Positions 1 to 8,824 of a stretch of DNA of 64,000 bases are shown in pieces. Origin of the DNA: Qipengyuania_B thermophila (GTDB lineage: Bacteria; Pseudomonadota; Alphaproteobacteria; Sphingomonadales; Sphingomonadaceae); NCBI RefSeq assembly GCF_004153605.1, contig NZ_SDSI01000002.1, positions 62,001 to 126,000 on the forward strand, written 5' to 3'. The translations under genes were made by a program, and so were the position numbers. The number at the start of each line of letters is the position of its first letter. The first letter of the stretch is position 1. Below the pieces are notes generated by a model. That model saw only the letters and a program-made list of their open reading frames with translations, was not told the DNA's origin and did no database searches.

Positions 1-536
1 ACTGTCTGGCCGACTTCGTCGACGCGCAGGACGACTGGCTGGGCGGGTTCGCGGTCGGGATGCATGGCCTCGAGCCGCATCTGGCGCGGTTCAGGAGTGC
101 CCACGACGACTACCGCGACATCCTGCTGAAAGCGCTCGCCGACCGGCTCGCCGAGGCGTTCGCGGAGCGGCTGCACCAGCACGTCCGCACACGCCTCTGG
201 GGTTACGCGCCCGACGAGGCGCTGTCGAACGACGCGCTGATCCGCGAGGAATACAGCGGCATCCGCCCTGCGCCCGGCTATCCGGCCTGCCCGGATCACA
301 GCCTCAAGCCCGTGCTCTTCGATCTGCTCGGCGCGGAGGAGCACGCCGGGCTGAGCCTCACCGAAAGCTTCGCGATGCTGCCGACAAGCGCTGTGTCGGG
401 CTTCTATTTCGCCCATCCGCAGGCGGAGTATTTCGGCGTGGCGCGGATCGGACGGGACCAGCTCGAGGATTATGCCGCCCGGCGCGCGGTGGCTCTGGCG
501 CAGGCGGAGCGTTGGCTCAGGCCGAACCTCGACTGA
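1..536 (+). CDS. metH: Methionine synthase (cobalamin-dependent), C-terminal fragment
   Basis: This is the 3' end of a gene that begins before the window; the open frame runs in from base 3. The roughly 177 residues are the AdoMet-binding activation domain of cobalamin-dependent methionine synthase, which reductively remethylates the oxidised cobalamin cofactor. Diagnostic segments are DDWLGGFAVGMHG, RPAPGYPACPDH and LTESFAMLPTSAVSG, the last two being the conserved AdoMet-contacting blocks of MetH. The stop TGA is at 534-536. The catalytic homocysteine, folate and B12 domains lie off the left edge, so I cannot tell whether the full gene is intact or split into two polypeptides. The 3' end overlaps the convergent antiporter gene by 20 bases. 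Confidence 0.95.
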   Translation, partial: CLADFVDAQDDWLGGFAVGMHGLEPHLARFRSAHDDYRDILLKALADRLAEAFAERLHQHVRTRLWGYAPDEALSNDALIREEYSGIRPAPGYPACPDHSLKPVLFDLLGAEEHAGLSLTESFAMLPTSAVSGFYFAHPQAEYFGVARIGRDQLEDYAARRAVALAQAERWLRPNLD

Positions 537-1749
537 TCCCGGTCACGCCCGCCGGCGATGCCCCGTCCGGCTCAAGCCGCCGCAGCAGAGGCGTGACCAT
601 CGGCACGGTCAGCATGGTCGAGGCGACCGCCATCAGCAGCATGGCCGTGAACAGGTCGGCCGAAATGATGCCCCGGTCCAGCAGCACATTGGCGAAGATG
701 ATCTCGATCAGCCCCTTGGTCTGCAGCAGCCAGCCGATGACGCCCGCCTCTCCGGCTCGCCACCGCAGCAGCCGTCCGGCAAGACCAAGGCCGGCGAGCT
801 TGCCCGTCACGGAGGCTGCGAGAAGAAGCGACGCCGCACCGAACACCGCCAGCCCGCCGACGTCCCACTGCGTGCGAAGTCCGGTTGAGAGGAAGAACAC
901 CGGCATCACCGTCAGCAGGACGGTGGCGCGGAAATTGTCGAGCGCCTCGCGCCCGAACCAGCGCACATCCAGCACCACGCCGGCCAGGAAGCCGCCCACC
1001 ATGAAGTGCAGGCCGGCCCAGTCGGCGCCGAGCGCGACGGCCGCCAGCCACACCAGCCCGGCGATCCAGCGGTCCGTGGGCGCGAGGCGGCCGATGACAC
1101 GCCTGACAAGAAAGGCGAGAACCACGAAGGCGAGCAGGAACAGCGCCTGCCGGCCGATCCGCGCCCAGTCCAGCAGGATCAGCGCCAGCACTCCCCAGAT
1201 CGCCAGATCGTCGAGCGAGGCGTAGCGCAGGATCCGCTGGCCAAGGGGACGGTGCATCTGCCCGATCCGCTCCAGCAGCAGCACCAGTATCGGCAAGGCC
1301 GTCACCGCGCAGCCCATGCCGATGCCCAGCACGAGCTGCCACGGCGCGCCGCGACCGCCGCCCCACGCGGCACCGCTGGCCACCAGCACGAGGGCGGCGA
1401 GGCAGCCGAACACGAACGGGGTGACGAGCGCCAGGCTCGCGGTGAGCGCCGTCTCCGCCCGCGCCGTCCAGGCGGCGCGCAGATCGAGTTCCAGACCTGC
1501 CGACCAGACGAACAGCAGCACCGCCCACCATCCCAGCCCGTTGAGTGCGGTGACGACCTCAGGCTGAAAAACCGCGGCGTGAACGGCCGGAAAGGCGGCG
1601 CCGAGCACGCCCGGCCCGAGCAGCACCCCCGTCACGATCTGCACCACCACCAGCGGCGCCCAGCGATCAGTCCGCAACAGCTTCCAGATCGCCCACGGCG
1701 CGGCGAAGATGAGCAGCATGGCAATCAGGTAGAGTTCGACTGTCGACAT
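517..1749 (-). CDS. Monovalent cation:proton antiporter, CPA2/KefB-like
   Basis: This 410-residue polytopic inner-membrane protein is largely hydrophobic and resembles the Na+/H+ exchanger domain (PF00999) of the CPA2 family, which swaps Na+ or K+ for protons. Supporting segments are the N-terminal helix beginning MSTVELYLIAMLL, the block TGVLLGPGVLG, and later GGFLAGVVLD and FFLSTGLRTQWD, which match the helix 1-2 and helix 5-6 style motifs of the family. No cytosolic TrkA-N or universal stress domain is attached. I chose the ATG at 1749 over one eight codons upstream because GAGGGGG sits just before it. The gene is divergent from the glycine cleavage operon and overlaps the 3' end of metH. 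Ion specificity cannot be read from the sequence. Confidence 0.85.
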   Translation of the reverse strand: MSTVELYLIAMLLIFAAPWAIWKLLRTDRWAPLVVVQIVTGVLLGPGVLGAAFPAVHAAVFQPEVVTALNGLGWWAVLLFVWSAGLELDLRAAWTARAETALTASLALVTPFVFGCLAALVLVASGAAWGGGRGAPWQLVLGIGMGCAVTALPILVLLLERIGQMHRPLGQRILRYASLDDLAIWGVLALILLDWARIGRQALFLLAFVVLAFLVRRVIGRLAPTDRWIAGLVWLAAVALGADWAGLHFMVGGFLAGVVLDVRWFGREALDNFRATVLLTVMPVFFLSTGLRTQWDVGGLAVFGAASLLLAASVTGKLAGLGLAGRLLRWRAGEAGVIGWLLQTKGLIEIIFANVLLDRGIISADLFTAMLLMAVASTMLTVPMVTPLLRRLEPDGASPAGVTGISRGSA

Positions 1750-1899
1750 GCGAGACCCCCTCGCGCGCCTCATACGGGCGGCACGTGTGGCCGGCCATGG
1801 GGAAAAGGCGCTCGGGTGGCAGCAAGGTCATTGACGGCCATCGGGCGATGGCGCAGGACCGCACGTGTCGGTCGCGGGAGTGATTCTGCGGCAGGACAC

Positions 1900-2122
1900 G
1901 CGCGGGAGAGTTCGCCGGTCTGTCTGCCGCCATGGCGGACCCGCCCGGCGGCGCCGAAGGAGCAACCGCCCCGGAATCTCTCAGGCCACCGGACCGCGCG
2001 GGTTCAACGACACTCTGGAAAGCGTCGTCGGCGGCAACGCCGCGGCCACCGAAGGGGGAAACCGCCGTCTGCCCGACGCGGTGAAGCTCTCAGGTTCTCC
2101 GACAGAGGGGGCAACGGGTCCG
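1900..2122 (+). promoter_or_regulatory. Tandem glycine riboswitch (two aptamers) upstream of gcvT
   Basis: The non-coding leader before gcvT carries two consecutive copies of the glycine aptamer core. The first has GGGAGAG near 1904, CCGAAGGAGCAA near 1954, AATCTCTCAGGC near 1975, GGACCG near 1991 and CTCTGGAAAGC near 2013. The second has CACCGAAGGGGGAAAC near 2047, GAAGCTCTCAGGTTC near 2083 and GACAGAGGGGG near 2101. This is the classic cooperative arrangement found before gcv operons. Established knowledge is that glycine binding switches on expression of glycine cleavage genes. The riboswitch ends about 25 bases before the gcvT start. No long U-tract terminator follows it, so control of translation initiation or of a nearby weak hairpin is more likely than classical termination; that point is inference. 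Confidence 0.95.
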
Positions 2123-2147
2123 CTTCGCTGGTGAGGCGCGGCCGTGC

Positions 2148-3305
2148 GTGTCGGGAGCTGCCGTGGACGACGACCTGCAACCGGAACTGCTCCTGCTGCC
2201 GCTGGACGGCTGGCATCGCCGGCAGGGTGCGCGCATGGTGCCGTTCGCCGGCTACGAGATGCCGATCCAGTACACGGGCGAGGGCGGCGGGATCGTGGCC
2301 GAGCATCACTGGACCCGGACCAGTGCGGGCCTGTTCGACGTCAGCCACATGGGCCAGCTGGTCGCCTCGGGTGCGGGCGCGGGCGCGGCGCTCGACGCGC
2401 TCCTGCCCGCGCATGTGTCGCGGCTGAAACCGGGCCGGGTGCGCTACTCGCTCCTCCTCGCGGAGGACGGCGGGATTCTCGATGACCTCATGGTCACCAA
2501 CATCACGGAAGACGATGGCGAGGCGCGCTATCTCCTCGTGGTGAACGGGGCGACGAAATGGGACGACATCGCCTATCTGCGCGAGCATCTGCCCGATGAG
2601 GTGACGCTGACCCATCTCGACGAGCAGGCGCTCCTCGCCTTGCAGGGACCGGCAGCCGACACGGTGCTCCGTCGCCTGTTTCCGCAACTCCCCGAAAATT
2701 TCGTGTTCATGCAGTCCGTCGCGATCCGCAACGAGGACACGGTCTTGCGGGTGTCGCGGTGCGGCTACACCGGGGAAGACGGGTTCGAGCTGTCGGTCCC
2801 CGCCGACCGGGCCGAGGCGCTGGCCGATCTGCTGGTGGCGCAGCCCGAGGTCCGGCCCGCGGGGCTGGGCGCCCGCGACTCGCTCAGGCTGGAGGCGGGC
2901 CTGCCGCTCTACGGTCATGACATGGACGCCAGCCGCGATCCGGTCAGCGCCGACCTCGGCTTCGCGCTGACGAAAAGCCGACGCGAACAGGGCGGCTGGA
3001 CAGGGCATGCGGCCTGTGCCGCCAAAATTGCCGGCGGCGTGCCGGAGAGGCGGGTAGGCCTCGTCCTCGACGGCCGCCTGCCCGCCCGCGAAGGCGCGGT
3101 GGTGTACGACGGCGCGCGTCCGGTCGGGCAAGTGACGAGCGGCGGCTTCTCCCCCACACTCGGCCATCCTGTCGCCATGGCCTATGTCGCGGCGGATCAC
3201 GCCGCTGCCGGAACCCCCGTCGAGGTGGAGGTGCGCGGCAAGCGGCTTCCGGCCACCGTGGCGCCGCTGCCCTTCGTACCCCATCGCTACCATCGAGGAC
3301 ACTGA
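2148..3305 (+). CDS. gcvT: Glycine cleavage system T protein (aminomethyltransferase)
   Basis: The product transfers the aminomethyl carbon from lipoyl-H protein to tetrahydrofolate, giving 5,10-methylene-THF and ammonia. The 385 residues fit the family. GLFDVSHMGQ (around residue 60), RVSRCGYTGEDGFE, and LRLEAGLPLYGHDMD are hallmark GcvT segments; the last carries the catalytic Asp region. It is the first gene of gcvT-gcvH-gcvPA-gcvPB and lies directly behind the glycine riboswitch. Two GTG starts compete: 2148, and 2163 fifteen bases later. The second has GGGAG four to five bases upstream and may be the real start, giving a 380-residue protein. The first four genes together encode the T, H and both halves of the P protein; the L protein (lpd) is not in the window. 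Confidence 0.96.
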   Translation: MSGAAVDDDLQPELLLLPLDGWHRRQGARMVPFAGYEMPIQYTGEGGGIVAEHHWTRTSAGLFDVSHMGQLVASGAGAGAALDALLPAHVSRLKPGRVRYSLLLAEDGGILDDLMVTNITEDDGEARYLLVVNGATKWDDIAYLREHLPDEVTLTHLDEQALLALQGPAADTVLRRLFPQLPENFVFMQSVAIRNEDTVLRVSRCGYTGEDGFELSVPADRAEALADLLVAQPEVRPAGLGARDSLRLEAGLPLYGHDMDASRDPVSADLGFALTKSRREQGGWTGHAACAAKIAGGVPERRVGLVLDGRLPAREGAVVYDGARPVGQVTSGGFSPTLGHPVAMAYVAADHAAAGTPVEVEVRGKRLPATVAPLPFVPHRYHRGH

Positions 3306-3308
3306 CGC

Positions 3309-3680
3309 ATGGCACGCTATTTCACCACCGAGCACGAGTGGATCGATGTCGACGGCGATGTCGCCACCGTGGGGATCACGGATTACGCACAGGAGCAGCT
3401 TGGCGACATCGTCTTCGTCGACCTGCCGGAGGACGGCGCCGAAATCGCCAAGGGCAAGGATGCGGCCGTGGTCGAAAGCGTCAAGGCCGCCAGCGACGTC
3501 TACTCCCCCGTATCGGGGACGGTCGTGGAAGCGAACGCCGCGCTTCAGGACGATCCGGCGCTGGTCAACTCGGACCCCGAAGGCGAAGGCTGGTTCTTCA
3601 AGCTGGCGATCGCCGACGAGAGCGAGCTTGCCGGGCTGATGGACGAGGCGGCCTACCGGGAGTTCGTCGCCAATCTCTGA
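3309..3680 (+). CDS. gcvH: Glycine cleavage system H protein
   Basis: This 123-residue lipoyl carrier shuttles the methylamine intermediate from the P protein to the T protein. The swinging-arm lysine is Lys59 in [17 protein letters not shown], the standard GcvH lipoylation site. The C-terminal block [10 protein letters not shown] is also typical. Length and start ([12 protein letters not shown]) match the family closely. The gene begins three bases after the gcvT stop, so the two are almost certainly co-translated under the glycine riboswitch. Confidence 0.98.
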   Translation: MARYFTTEHEWIDVDGDVATVGITDYAQEQLGDIVFVDLPEDGAEIAKGKDAAVVESVKAASDVYSPVSGTVVEANAALQDDPALVNSDPEGEGWFFKLAIADESELAGLMDEAAYREFVANL

Positions 3681-3719
3681 CCGGGCCGGAGCGAAACGGC
3701 CGAGCAAGGAAGACTGCCC

Positions 3720-5084
3720 ATGCGCTACCTCCCTCTGACCGACAGCGACCGGCAGGCCATGCTCAGCACGATCGGCGCCGGAAGCATCGACGATCTGTTC
3801 GCCGACGTGCCGCGCGAAGCATGGCTCGACGGGCCGATCGAGGGTTTGCCGCTGCATGCGTCCGAACAGGCGGTGGAACGCCACATGCGCAAGCTGGCCC
3901 GGCAGAACGTGACGGCCGGCGATGTGCCGTTCTTCCTCGGCGCCGGGGCCTACCGGCACCATATCCCGGCATCGGTCGACCACATCATCCAGCGCGGCGA
4001 GTTCCTGACCGCCTACACGCCCTACCAGCCCGAGATCGCGCAGGGCACGCTGCAGATGCTGTTCGAGTTCCAGACGCAGGTGGCGCGCCTGTATGGCTGC
4101 GCGGTGGCGAACGCGTCCCTGTATGACGGGTCCACGGCCTGCTGGGAAGCGATCGGCATGGCGCGGCGGATCACCCGGCGCAATCTGGCGATCCTCGATG
4201 CCGGCCTGCATCCGCATTACGTCGAGGTTGCGCGCACCATGGCGCGGTTCACCGGCGACCGGATCGACCATGTGCCGCCCGTGCTCGAGGCCGGCTGCGG
4301 CGAGGACGCGCTGATCGCACGGATCAAGGCCGCCGAGCCAAGCTGCGTCGTCGTCCAGTATCCGGACATCCTTGGCCGCATTCCCGATCTTGCCCGGATC
4401 GGCGCGGCCGCGCGGGAGCAGGGTGCGCTGCTGATCGCGGTGAACACCGAGCCGGTGGCGCTGGGCGCGATCCGGTCGCCCGGCGAAGAGGGCGCGGACA
4501 TCGTGGTCGGCGAGGGGCAGGCGCTGGGCGTGGGGCTGCAGTTCGGGGGACCCTATCTCGGCCTGTTCGCCGTGCGCGATCCCCGCCATGTGCGCCAGAT
4601 GCCGGGACGCCTGTGCGGCGAGACGGTGGACGCCGAGGGCCGGCGCGGTTTCGTGCTGACCCTGTCCACTCGCGAGCAGCACATCCGCCGCGAGAAGGCG
4701 ACGAGCAACATCTGCACCAACAGCGGACTGTGCGCCCTCGCCTTCAGCGTGCACATGACCCTGCTCGGAGAGAAGGGGCTGCGCGCGCTTGCGGCCGAGA
4801 ACCACCGGCTCGCCTGCCACGCCGCTGAGCGGCTGGCGCAGGTGCCGGGCGTCCGCCTGCTGAACGACACGTTCTTCAACGAGTTCACCCTTCTTCTCGG
4901 GTGCGATGCGCGCGCCGTGGTCCGGCGCCTGGCGGGGAACGGCGTGCTCGCGGGCGTGTCGCTCGGCCGCCTCTATCCCGACCAGCCGCAGCTTGCCGAA
5001 GGTCTGGTGGTGGCGGTCACCGAAACGACCACGGAAGAGGACATCTCCGCCCTGGCCGATGCCCTGCAGGAGGCGCTCGCATGA
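3720..5084 (+). CDS. gcvPA: Glycine dehydrogenase (decarboxylating) subunit 1
   Basis: This 454-residue protein is the N-terminal half of a split glycine decarboxylase P protein. With GcvPB it forms the PLP-dependent enzyme that decarboxylates glycine and loads the methylamine on the H protein. FLGAGAYRHHIPASVDHI near the N-terminus, YTPYQPEIAQGTLQ and NICTNSGLCAL near the C-terminal third are characteristic of GcvPA. AAGGA before the ATG at 3720 supports the start. The stop codon TGA overlaps the start of gcvPB as ATGA, implying translational coupling that would keep the two subunits stoichiometric. Confidence 0.97.
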   Translation: MRYLPLTDSDRQAMLSTIGAGSIDDLFADVPREAWLDGPIEGLPLHASEQAVERHMRKLARQNVTAGDVPFFLGAGAYRHHIPASVDHIIQRGEFLTAYTPYQPEIAQGTLQMLFEFQTQVARLYGCAVANASLYDGSTACWEAIGMARRITRRNLAILDAGLHPHYVEVARTMARFTGDRIDHVPPVLEAGCGEDALIARIKAAEPSCVVVQYPDILGRIPDLARIGAAAREQGALLIAVNTEPVALGAIRSPGEEGADIVVGEGQALGVGLQFGGPYLGLFAVRDPRHVRQMPGRLCGETVDAEGRRGFVLTLSTREQHIRREKATSNICTNSGLCALAFSVHMTLLGEKGLRALAAENHRLACHAAERLAQVPGVRLLNDTFFNEFTLLLGCDARAVVRRLAGNGVLAGVSLGRLYPDQPQLAEGLVVAVTETTTEEDISALADALQEALA

Positions 5085-6691
5085 ATGCTCCTAACAAATC
5101 CGGATGGAAGCCCGCGATGCAGGCGGCCGGTTCCGGCGAAGGCAGTGCCGCGACCCACACCGGCAACCGCGCCCTGATGCTCGAAGAGCCGCTGATCTTC
5201 GAGATCGGCCATCGCGAGACCACCGGCGTCGATCTGCCTGCACCCTCGTCCGGTGGCAGCGACCGGCTTGGCCGGTTCGCCCGGACGGCGCCCATCGACC
5301 TGCCCGGCCTGTCCGAACCGGAAACGGTGCGGCACTACACCCGTCTGAGCCGGCAGAACTATGCCATCGATCTCGGCCTGTTTCCGCTCGGCTCGTGCAC
5401 GATGAAGCACAATCCGCGGCTCAACGAGAAGGTGGCGCGCCTGCCCGGCTTTGCCGACGTCCACCCGTTGCAGCCGGTCGATACCGTGCAGGGCGCGCTC
5501 GCGGTGATCGACGAGCTTGCCCGCTGGCTGATTGCGCTGACCGGCATGCATGCGGTGGCGATGAGCCCCAAGGCCGGGGCTCATGGCGAGCTGTGCGGCA
5601 TCCTGTGCATCCGCGCCGCGCTGGACGCGCGGGGGGAGAGCGGACGGACCGTGATCCTCGTGCCCGAGAGCGCGCATGGGACCAATCCCGCAACGGCGGC
5701 GTTTGCCGGCTTTTCCGTCGAGGAAGTTCCTGCCAACGCCGACGGGCGGGTCGATCTGCCCGCCTTGAAGGCGCGGCTTGCCAGGGGCGGCGACGGCGCG
5801 GGCGATGTCGCCGGGGTGATGATCACAAACCCGAACACCTGCGGCCTTTTCGAACGCGACATGAAGGCGATTTCCGACGCCGTTCACGACGCCGGTGGTT
5901 ACGTCTATTGCGATGGCGCGAACTTCAACGCAATCGTCGGGCGGGTCCGCCCCGGCGACCTCGGCATCGATGCCATGCACATCAACCTGCACAAGACCTT
6001 TTCCACTCCGCACGGCGGCGGGGGGCCGGGTTCGGGTCCGGTGGTGCTGTCCGAGGCGTTGGCGCCGTTCATGCCGCTGCCCTACACGGCGCGGACGGCG
6101 GACGGCCACATCCACCTCGTCGAGGAGGAGCGTGCCGACGCATTCTCGGAAGAGCATTTCGGCGGCGTCATGCAGTCGTTCGGGCGCATGACCGCCTTCC
6201 ACGGCCAGATGGGCATGTTCACCCGCGCGCTGACCTACATCCTCAGCCACGGTGCCGACGGGCTGAGGCAAGTGGCCGAGGATGCGGTGCTCAACGCGAA
6301 TTACGTGCTGCGCTCGCTGGAGGACGTGCTCGACGCGCCGTTCGCCCGCAGCGGGCCGTGCATGCACGAGGCGCTGTTTTCCGATGCCGGGTTCGGCGGC
6401 GGCCTGTCGACCCTCGATCTCGCCAAGGGACTGATCGACGAAGGCTTCCACCCGATGACCGTCTACTTCCCGCTGGTGGTGCACGGGGCGATGCTGGTCG
6501 AACCGACCGAGACGGAAAGCAAGGCGGCGCTAGACCAGTTCATCGGCGCGTTGCGTCACCTCGCGGAGCGGGCGAGGGCCGGAGACGAGACGCTGAAGGC
6601 GGCCCCGGTCCATGCGCCGCGCCGCCGTCTCGACGAGACGCAGGCGGCGCGGCGGCCCGTGCTCACCTGGGGCGGAACCGATCCTCGCTGA
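5081..6691 (+). CDS. gcvPB: Glycine dehydrogenase (decarboxylating) subunit 2
   Basis: This 536-residue protein is the C-terminal, PLP-carrying half of the split P protein. The Schiff-base lysine is predicted at Lys305 in NLHKTFSTPHGGGGPGSG, next to the glycine-rich loop typical of GcvPB. LGSCTMKHNPRLNE and SAHGTNPATA are further family blocks. I chose the ATG at 5081 (MNAPNKSG) because it overlaps the gcvPA stop as ATGA and has GCAGGAGG about seven bases upstream. The same frame is open for about 180 bases further upstream, but that part lies inside gcvPA. The C-terminal tail overlaps the convergent flippase gene by 29 bases. Confidence 0.97.
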   Translation: MNAPNKSGWKPAMQAAGSGEGSAATHTGNRALMLEEPLIFEIGHRETTGVDLPAPSSGGSDRLGRFARTAPIDLPGLSEPETVRHYTRLSRQNYAIDLGLFPLGSCTMKHNPRLNEKVARLPGFADVHPLQPVDTVQGALAVIDELARWLIALTGMHAVAMSPKAGAHGELCGILCIRAALDARGESGRTVILVPESAHGTNPATAAFAGFSVEEVPANADGRVDLPALKARLARGGDGAGDVAGVMITNPNTCGLFERDMKAISDAVHDAGGYVYCDGANFNAIVGRVRPGDLGIDAMHINLHKTFSTPHGGGGPGSGPVVLSEALAPFMPLPYTARTADGHIHLVEEERADAFSEEHFGGVMQSFGRMTAFHGQMGMFTRALTYILSHGADGLRQVAEDAVLNANYVLRSLEDVLDAPFARSGPCMHEALFSDAGFGGGLSTLDLAKGLIDEGFHPMTVYFPLVVHGAMLVEPTETESKAALDQFIGALRHLAERARAGDETLKAAPVHAPRRRLDETQAARRPVLTWGGTDPR

Positions 6692-7973
6692 GAGGGTCGC
6701 TCAGAACCGGTGACACATCATCAGCCTCCGCTTCCGGCGCGAGGCGGATGATGCGCAGCGACAGCATCGCGGTCCACAGCCCGAGGACCGACAGGGCGCT
6801 GGCAAACAGCACGACGAAAGCGGCGCCTTTCAGCCCCTGCCATCCGATCGCCGCGTCGAGCATGACGAAGCCGAGCGCCAGCGGCGCCGCGCGGACGAGG
6901 AAGGTGGTGCCGGCGCGGCCCGCGGAGATGAGCAGCGATTCAAGGCTCGCGCCGGTCATTTCCACTGCGCCCGCGATCGCGAGAATGACCATGGTCCAGT
7001 AGACGCCCGAGAACTGAGGTCCGGCGATCACGTCCAGCAGCCAGCGGCCGGCGACCACCGCCACGACCGCCGCCGCGACCCCGGCGACGAGGGCCAGCGT
7101 GGCGATGCGCCGCGCCATGTCGACGGCCTGGCTGCCGGCCTGCACCAGCTCCGGGTAAACGGCCTTGGACAGCAGCTGCGCGAGCTGCATCAGGCCCTGT
7201 CCGAGTTGCGCGGCGACCCTGAACCCGCCGGCGGCGGCGTCCCCGCCCACGGCGCCCACGAGCAGGATCAGGATCTGCTTGGAGCCGACATTCAGGCTTC
7301 CCAGAAGGTTGGTCGACCAGACGAAGCGCCAGACGTCGGGGTGCGACCGGGGAAGATGGCGCAGGCTGATGGTCATGCCGTGCAGGCGTTCCTGGCTCAG
7401 CGCGGCGATCCATACCGCCGCCGCCACCGCGATCTCCGCCACCGCCCAGGCAAGCAGGAAGCCGGTCACTGTCGGCAGGAACGCCGATGCCAGAAAGGCG
7501 CCCGCCACGCGCATGACCGGCTGCACGGCCTCCGCCGACGCCGCCCGCGCATAGGCGAAGCGCCGCCGGAGAAGCCCGATGGGGGTGGACCGCGTGCAAC
7601 AGGCGAGCACCGCGCCGTAGGCGAACATCGCCGGCCCCAGCTCGGCGGGCACGGGAAGCCACAGGGCGGCGGTGCCGGCGAGAGCTGCGGCGAGCACGAC
7701 GCCGATGGCGACCGACACGAGATCCAGCGCCACCGCGAATCCGGTTGCTTCGGCCGGACCGTCCGGGCCGCTGCCCCAGCGCACGACGAGCTGCCAAGTC
7801 TGAAATCCCGCCAGACCGGCCACCGTCTGCCCCATGGCCAGAACGACCGCGAGCACCCCGAACGCCTCAAGCCCCAGGGTGCGGGTGGCGACCGCGAGGT
7901 AGACGAGGCTGAGAACCGCGTTCAGCCCGCGCCCGCCGAGCAGCCAGCCGAGATTGCGCGCCAGCCGCCTCAT
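6663..7973 (-). CDS. Lipopolysaccharide/polysaccharide flippase (Wzx/PST family)
   Basis: This 436-residue protein has the alternating hydrophobic profile of a 12-14 helix polysaccharide transporter. It opens with a segment common in the oligosaccharide flippase family, NLGWLLGGRGLNAVLSLVYL, followed by TRTLGLEAFGVLA. Such proteins flip undecaprenyl-linked glycans across the inner membrane. The start at 7973 (MRRLARN) has GGGGAG upstream; a longer in-frame start exists at 8072 but lacks support. It stands alone, about 27 kb from the exopolysaccharide cluster that carries its own flippase, and no glycosyltransferase flanks it here. Its substrate cannot be deduced. Confidence 0.85.
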   Translation of the reverse strand: MRRLARNLGWLLGGRGLNAVLSLVYLAVATRTLGLEAFGVLAVVLAMGQTVAGLAGFQTWQLVVRWGSGPDGPAEATGFAVALDLVSVAIGVVLAAALAGTAALWLPVPAELGPAMFAYGAVLACCTRSTPIGLLRRRFAYARAASAEAVQPVMRVAGAFLASAFLPTVTGFLLAWAVAEIAVAAAVWIAALSQERLHGMTISLRHLPRSHPDVWRFVWSTNLLGSLNVGSKQILILLVGAVGGDAAAGGFRVAAQLGQGLMQLAQLLSKAVYPELVQAGSQAVDMARRIATLALVAGVAAAVVAVVAGRWLLDVIAGPQFSGVYWTMVILAIAGAVEMTGASLESLLISAGRAGTTFLVRAAPLALGFVMLDAAIGWQGLKGAAFVVLFASALSVLGLWTAMLSLRIIRLAPEAEADDVSPVLSDPLSEDRFRPR

Positions 7974-8089
7974 CGTCGGCTCCCCGTCCGGCTGCGGCGC
8001 GAGACGGTGCGCGGCGCTGTCACCATTGCCCGGCGGCGAGAGTGCATGGTGTTGCCCGCGCGCGCGCGGCAAGGCTATGCACGGTGGCC

Positions 8090-8824
8090 ATGCGGGTCAT
8101 CCTCAGCCGCAAGGGCTTCGACAGCAGCGCGGGCGGAGGACCATCGCCGATCGTGAACGGACGGCCGGTGACGCTGCCGATCCCGGCCGCATCCGGGTCG
8201 CAGACCACCTACGGCGCGCTGGGGCTGGGCGCTCTGGCCGCCCGCGCCAGCTGCGGCCGGTATGGCCCGGACAGCTTCTGCCACCACGATCCCATGTTCC
8301 TCGACGACGGAACGTGCCTGTTCGGCCAGTGCTCCGCGGCGCAGACCCATCTGGCCAACCAAGGAGTGACGCGCGGCGATGTCTTCCTGTTCTTCGGCCT
8401 GTTTGCCGACGAGGACACGGGCGAGTGGCACCACCGCATCTTCGGCGCCCTCCGGATCGCGCGGATCGTGCATCTCGCGAGTGCCGACGCGGACGAGATC
8501 GACCGCCTCGCCCGCCACGGCCATCCCCATGCCTTGCGGATGGAAAGCCGGAACGATGCCGTGTATTGCGGTGAAGGTCGCCTCGCGCGTCATGCCAGCG
8601 CTGCGCTCAGGCTGACTGTCTGCGGCGGCCCGCCAAGCGTCTGGCGCATCCCCGACTGGCTGCGGCCCGGGAACCTGACCTACCACGGACGGGCGGATCG
8701 CTGGCTGCCCGGCTCCCGCCTGAGATCGGCACCGCGGGGACAGGAGTTTGTCGCTGACCTTACCCGGTCGTCAGCGGGCTTGCAGTGGCTGCGCGGCATC
8801 ATCGCCGAGATCAATAGGTCGTGA
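8090..8824 (+). CDS. Nmad3-family putative nucleotide modification protein
   Basis: This 244-residue soluble protein begins MRVILSRKGFDSSAGGGPSP, followed by LPIP, which I recognise as the signature of the Nmad3 (nucleotide modification associated domain 3) family. QGVTRGDVFLFFGLF around residue 95 is the second conserved block. The family was predicted from comparative genomics to act in DNA or nucleotide base modification, but no biochemical activity is established as far as I know. The ATG at 8090 matches the family start; the in-frame ATG at 8042 would add an unsupported Arg/Ala-rich leader, and the ribosome site is weak. It stands alone between a flippase and mmsB, with no methyltransferase, restriction or phage gene beside it. 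It overlaps the convergent mmsB by 14 bases. Confidence 0.7.
   Translation: MRVILSRKGFDSSAGGGPSPIVNGRPVTLPIPAASGSQTTYGALGLGALAARASCGRYGPDSFCHHDPMFLDDGTCLFGQCSAAQTHLANQGVTRGDVFLFFGLFADEDTGEWHHRIFGALRIARIVHLASADADEIDRLARHGHPHALRMESRNDAVYCGEGRLARHASAALRLTVCGGPPSVWRIPDWLRPGNLTYHGRADRWLPGSRLRSAPRGQEFVADLTRSSAGLQWLRGIIAEINRS

Noticed and set aside
2004..4820. Very long open frame antisense to the gcv operon (also similar ones at 17883-20390 minus and 26066-28915 plus)
   Set aside because: Their translations are Arg/His/Gln/Gly-rich with no domain or motif, and each lies exactly opposite a well-supported gene. Long antisense frames are expected at this GC content.
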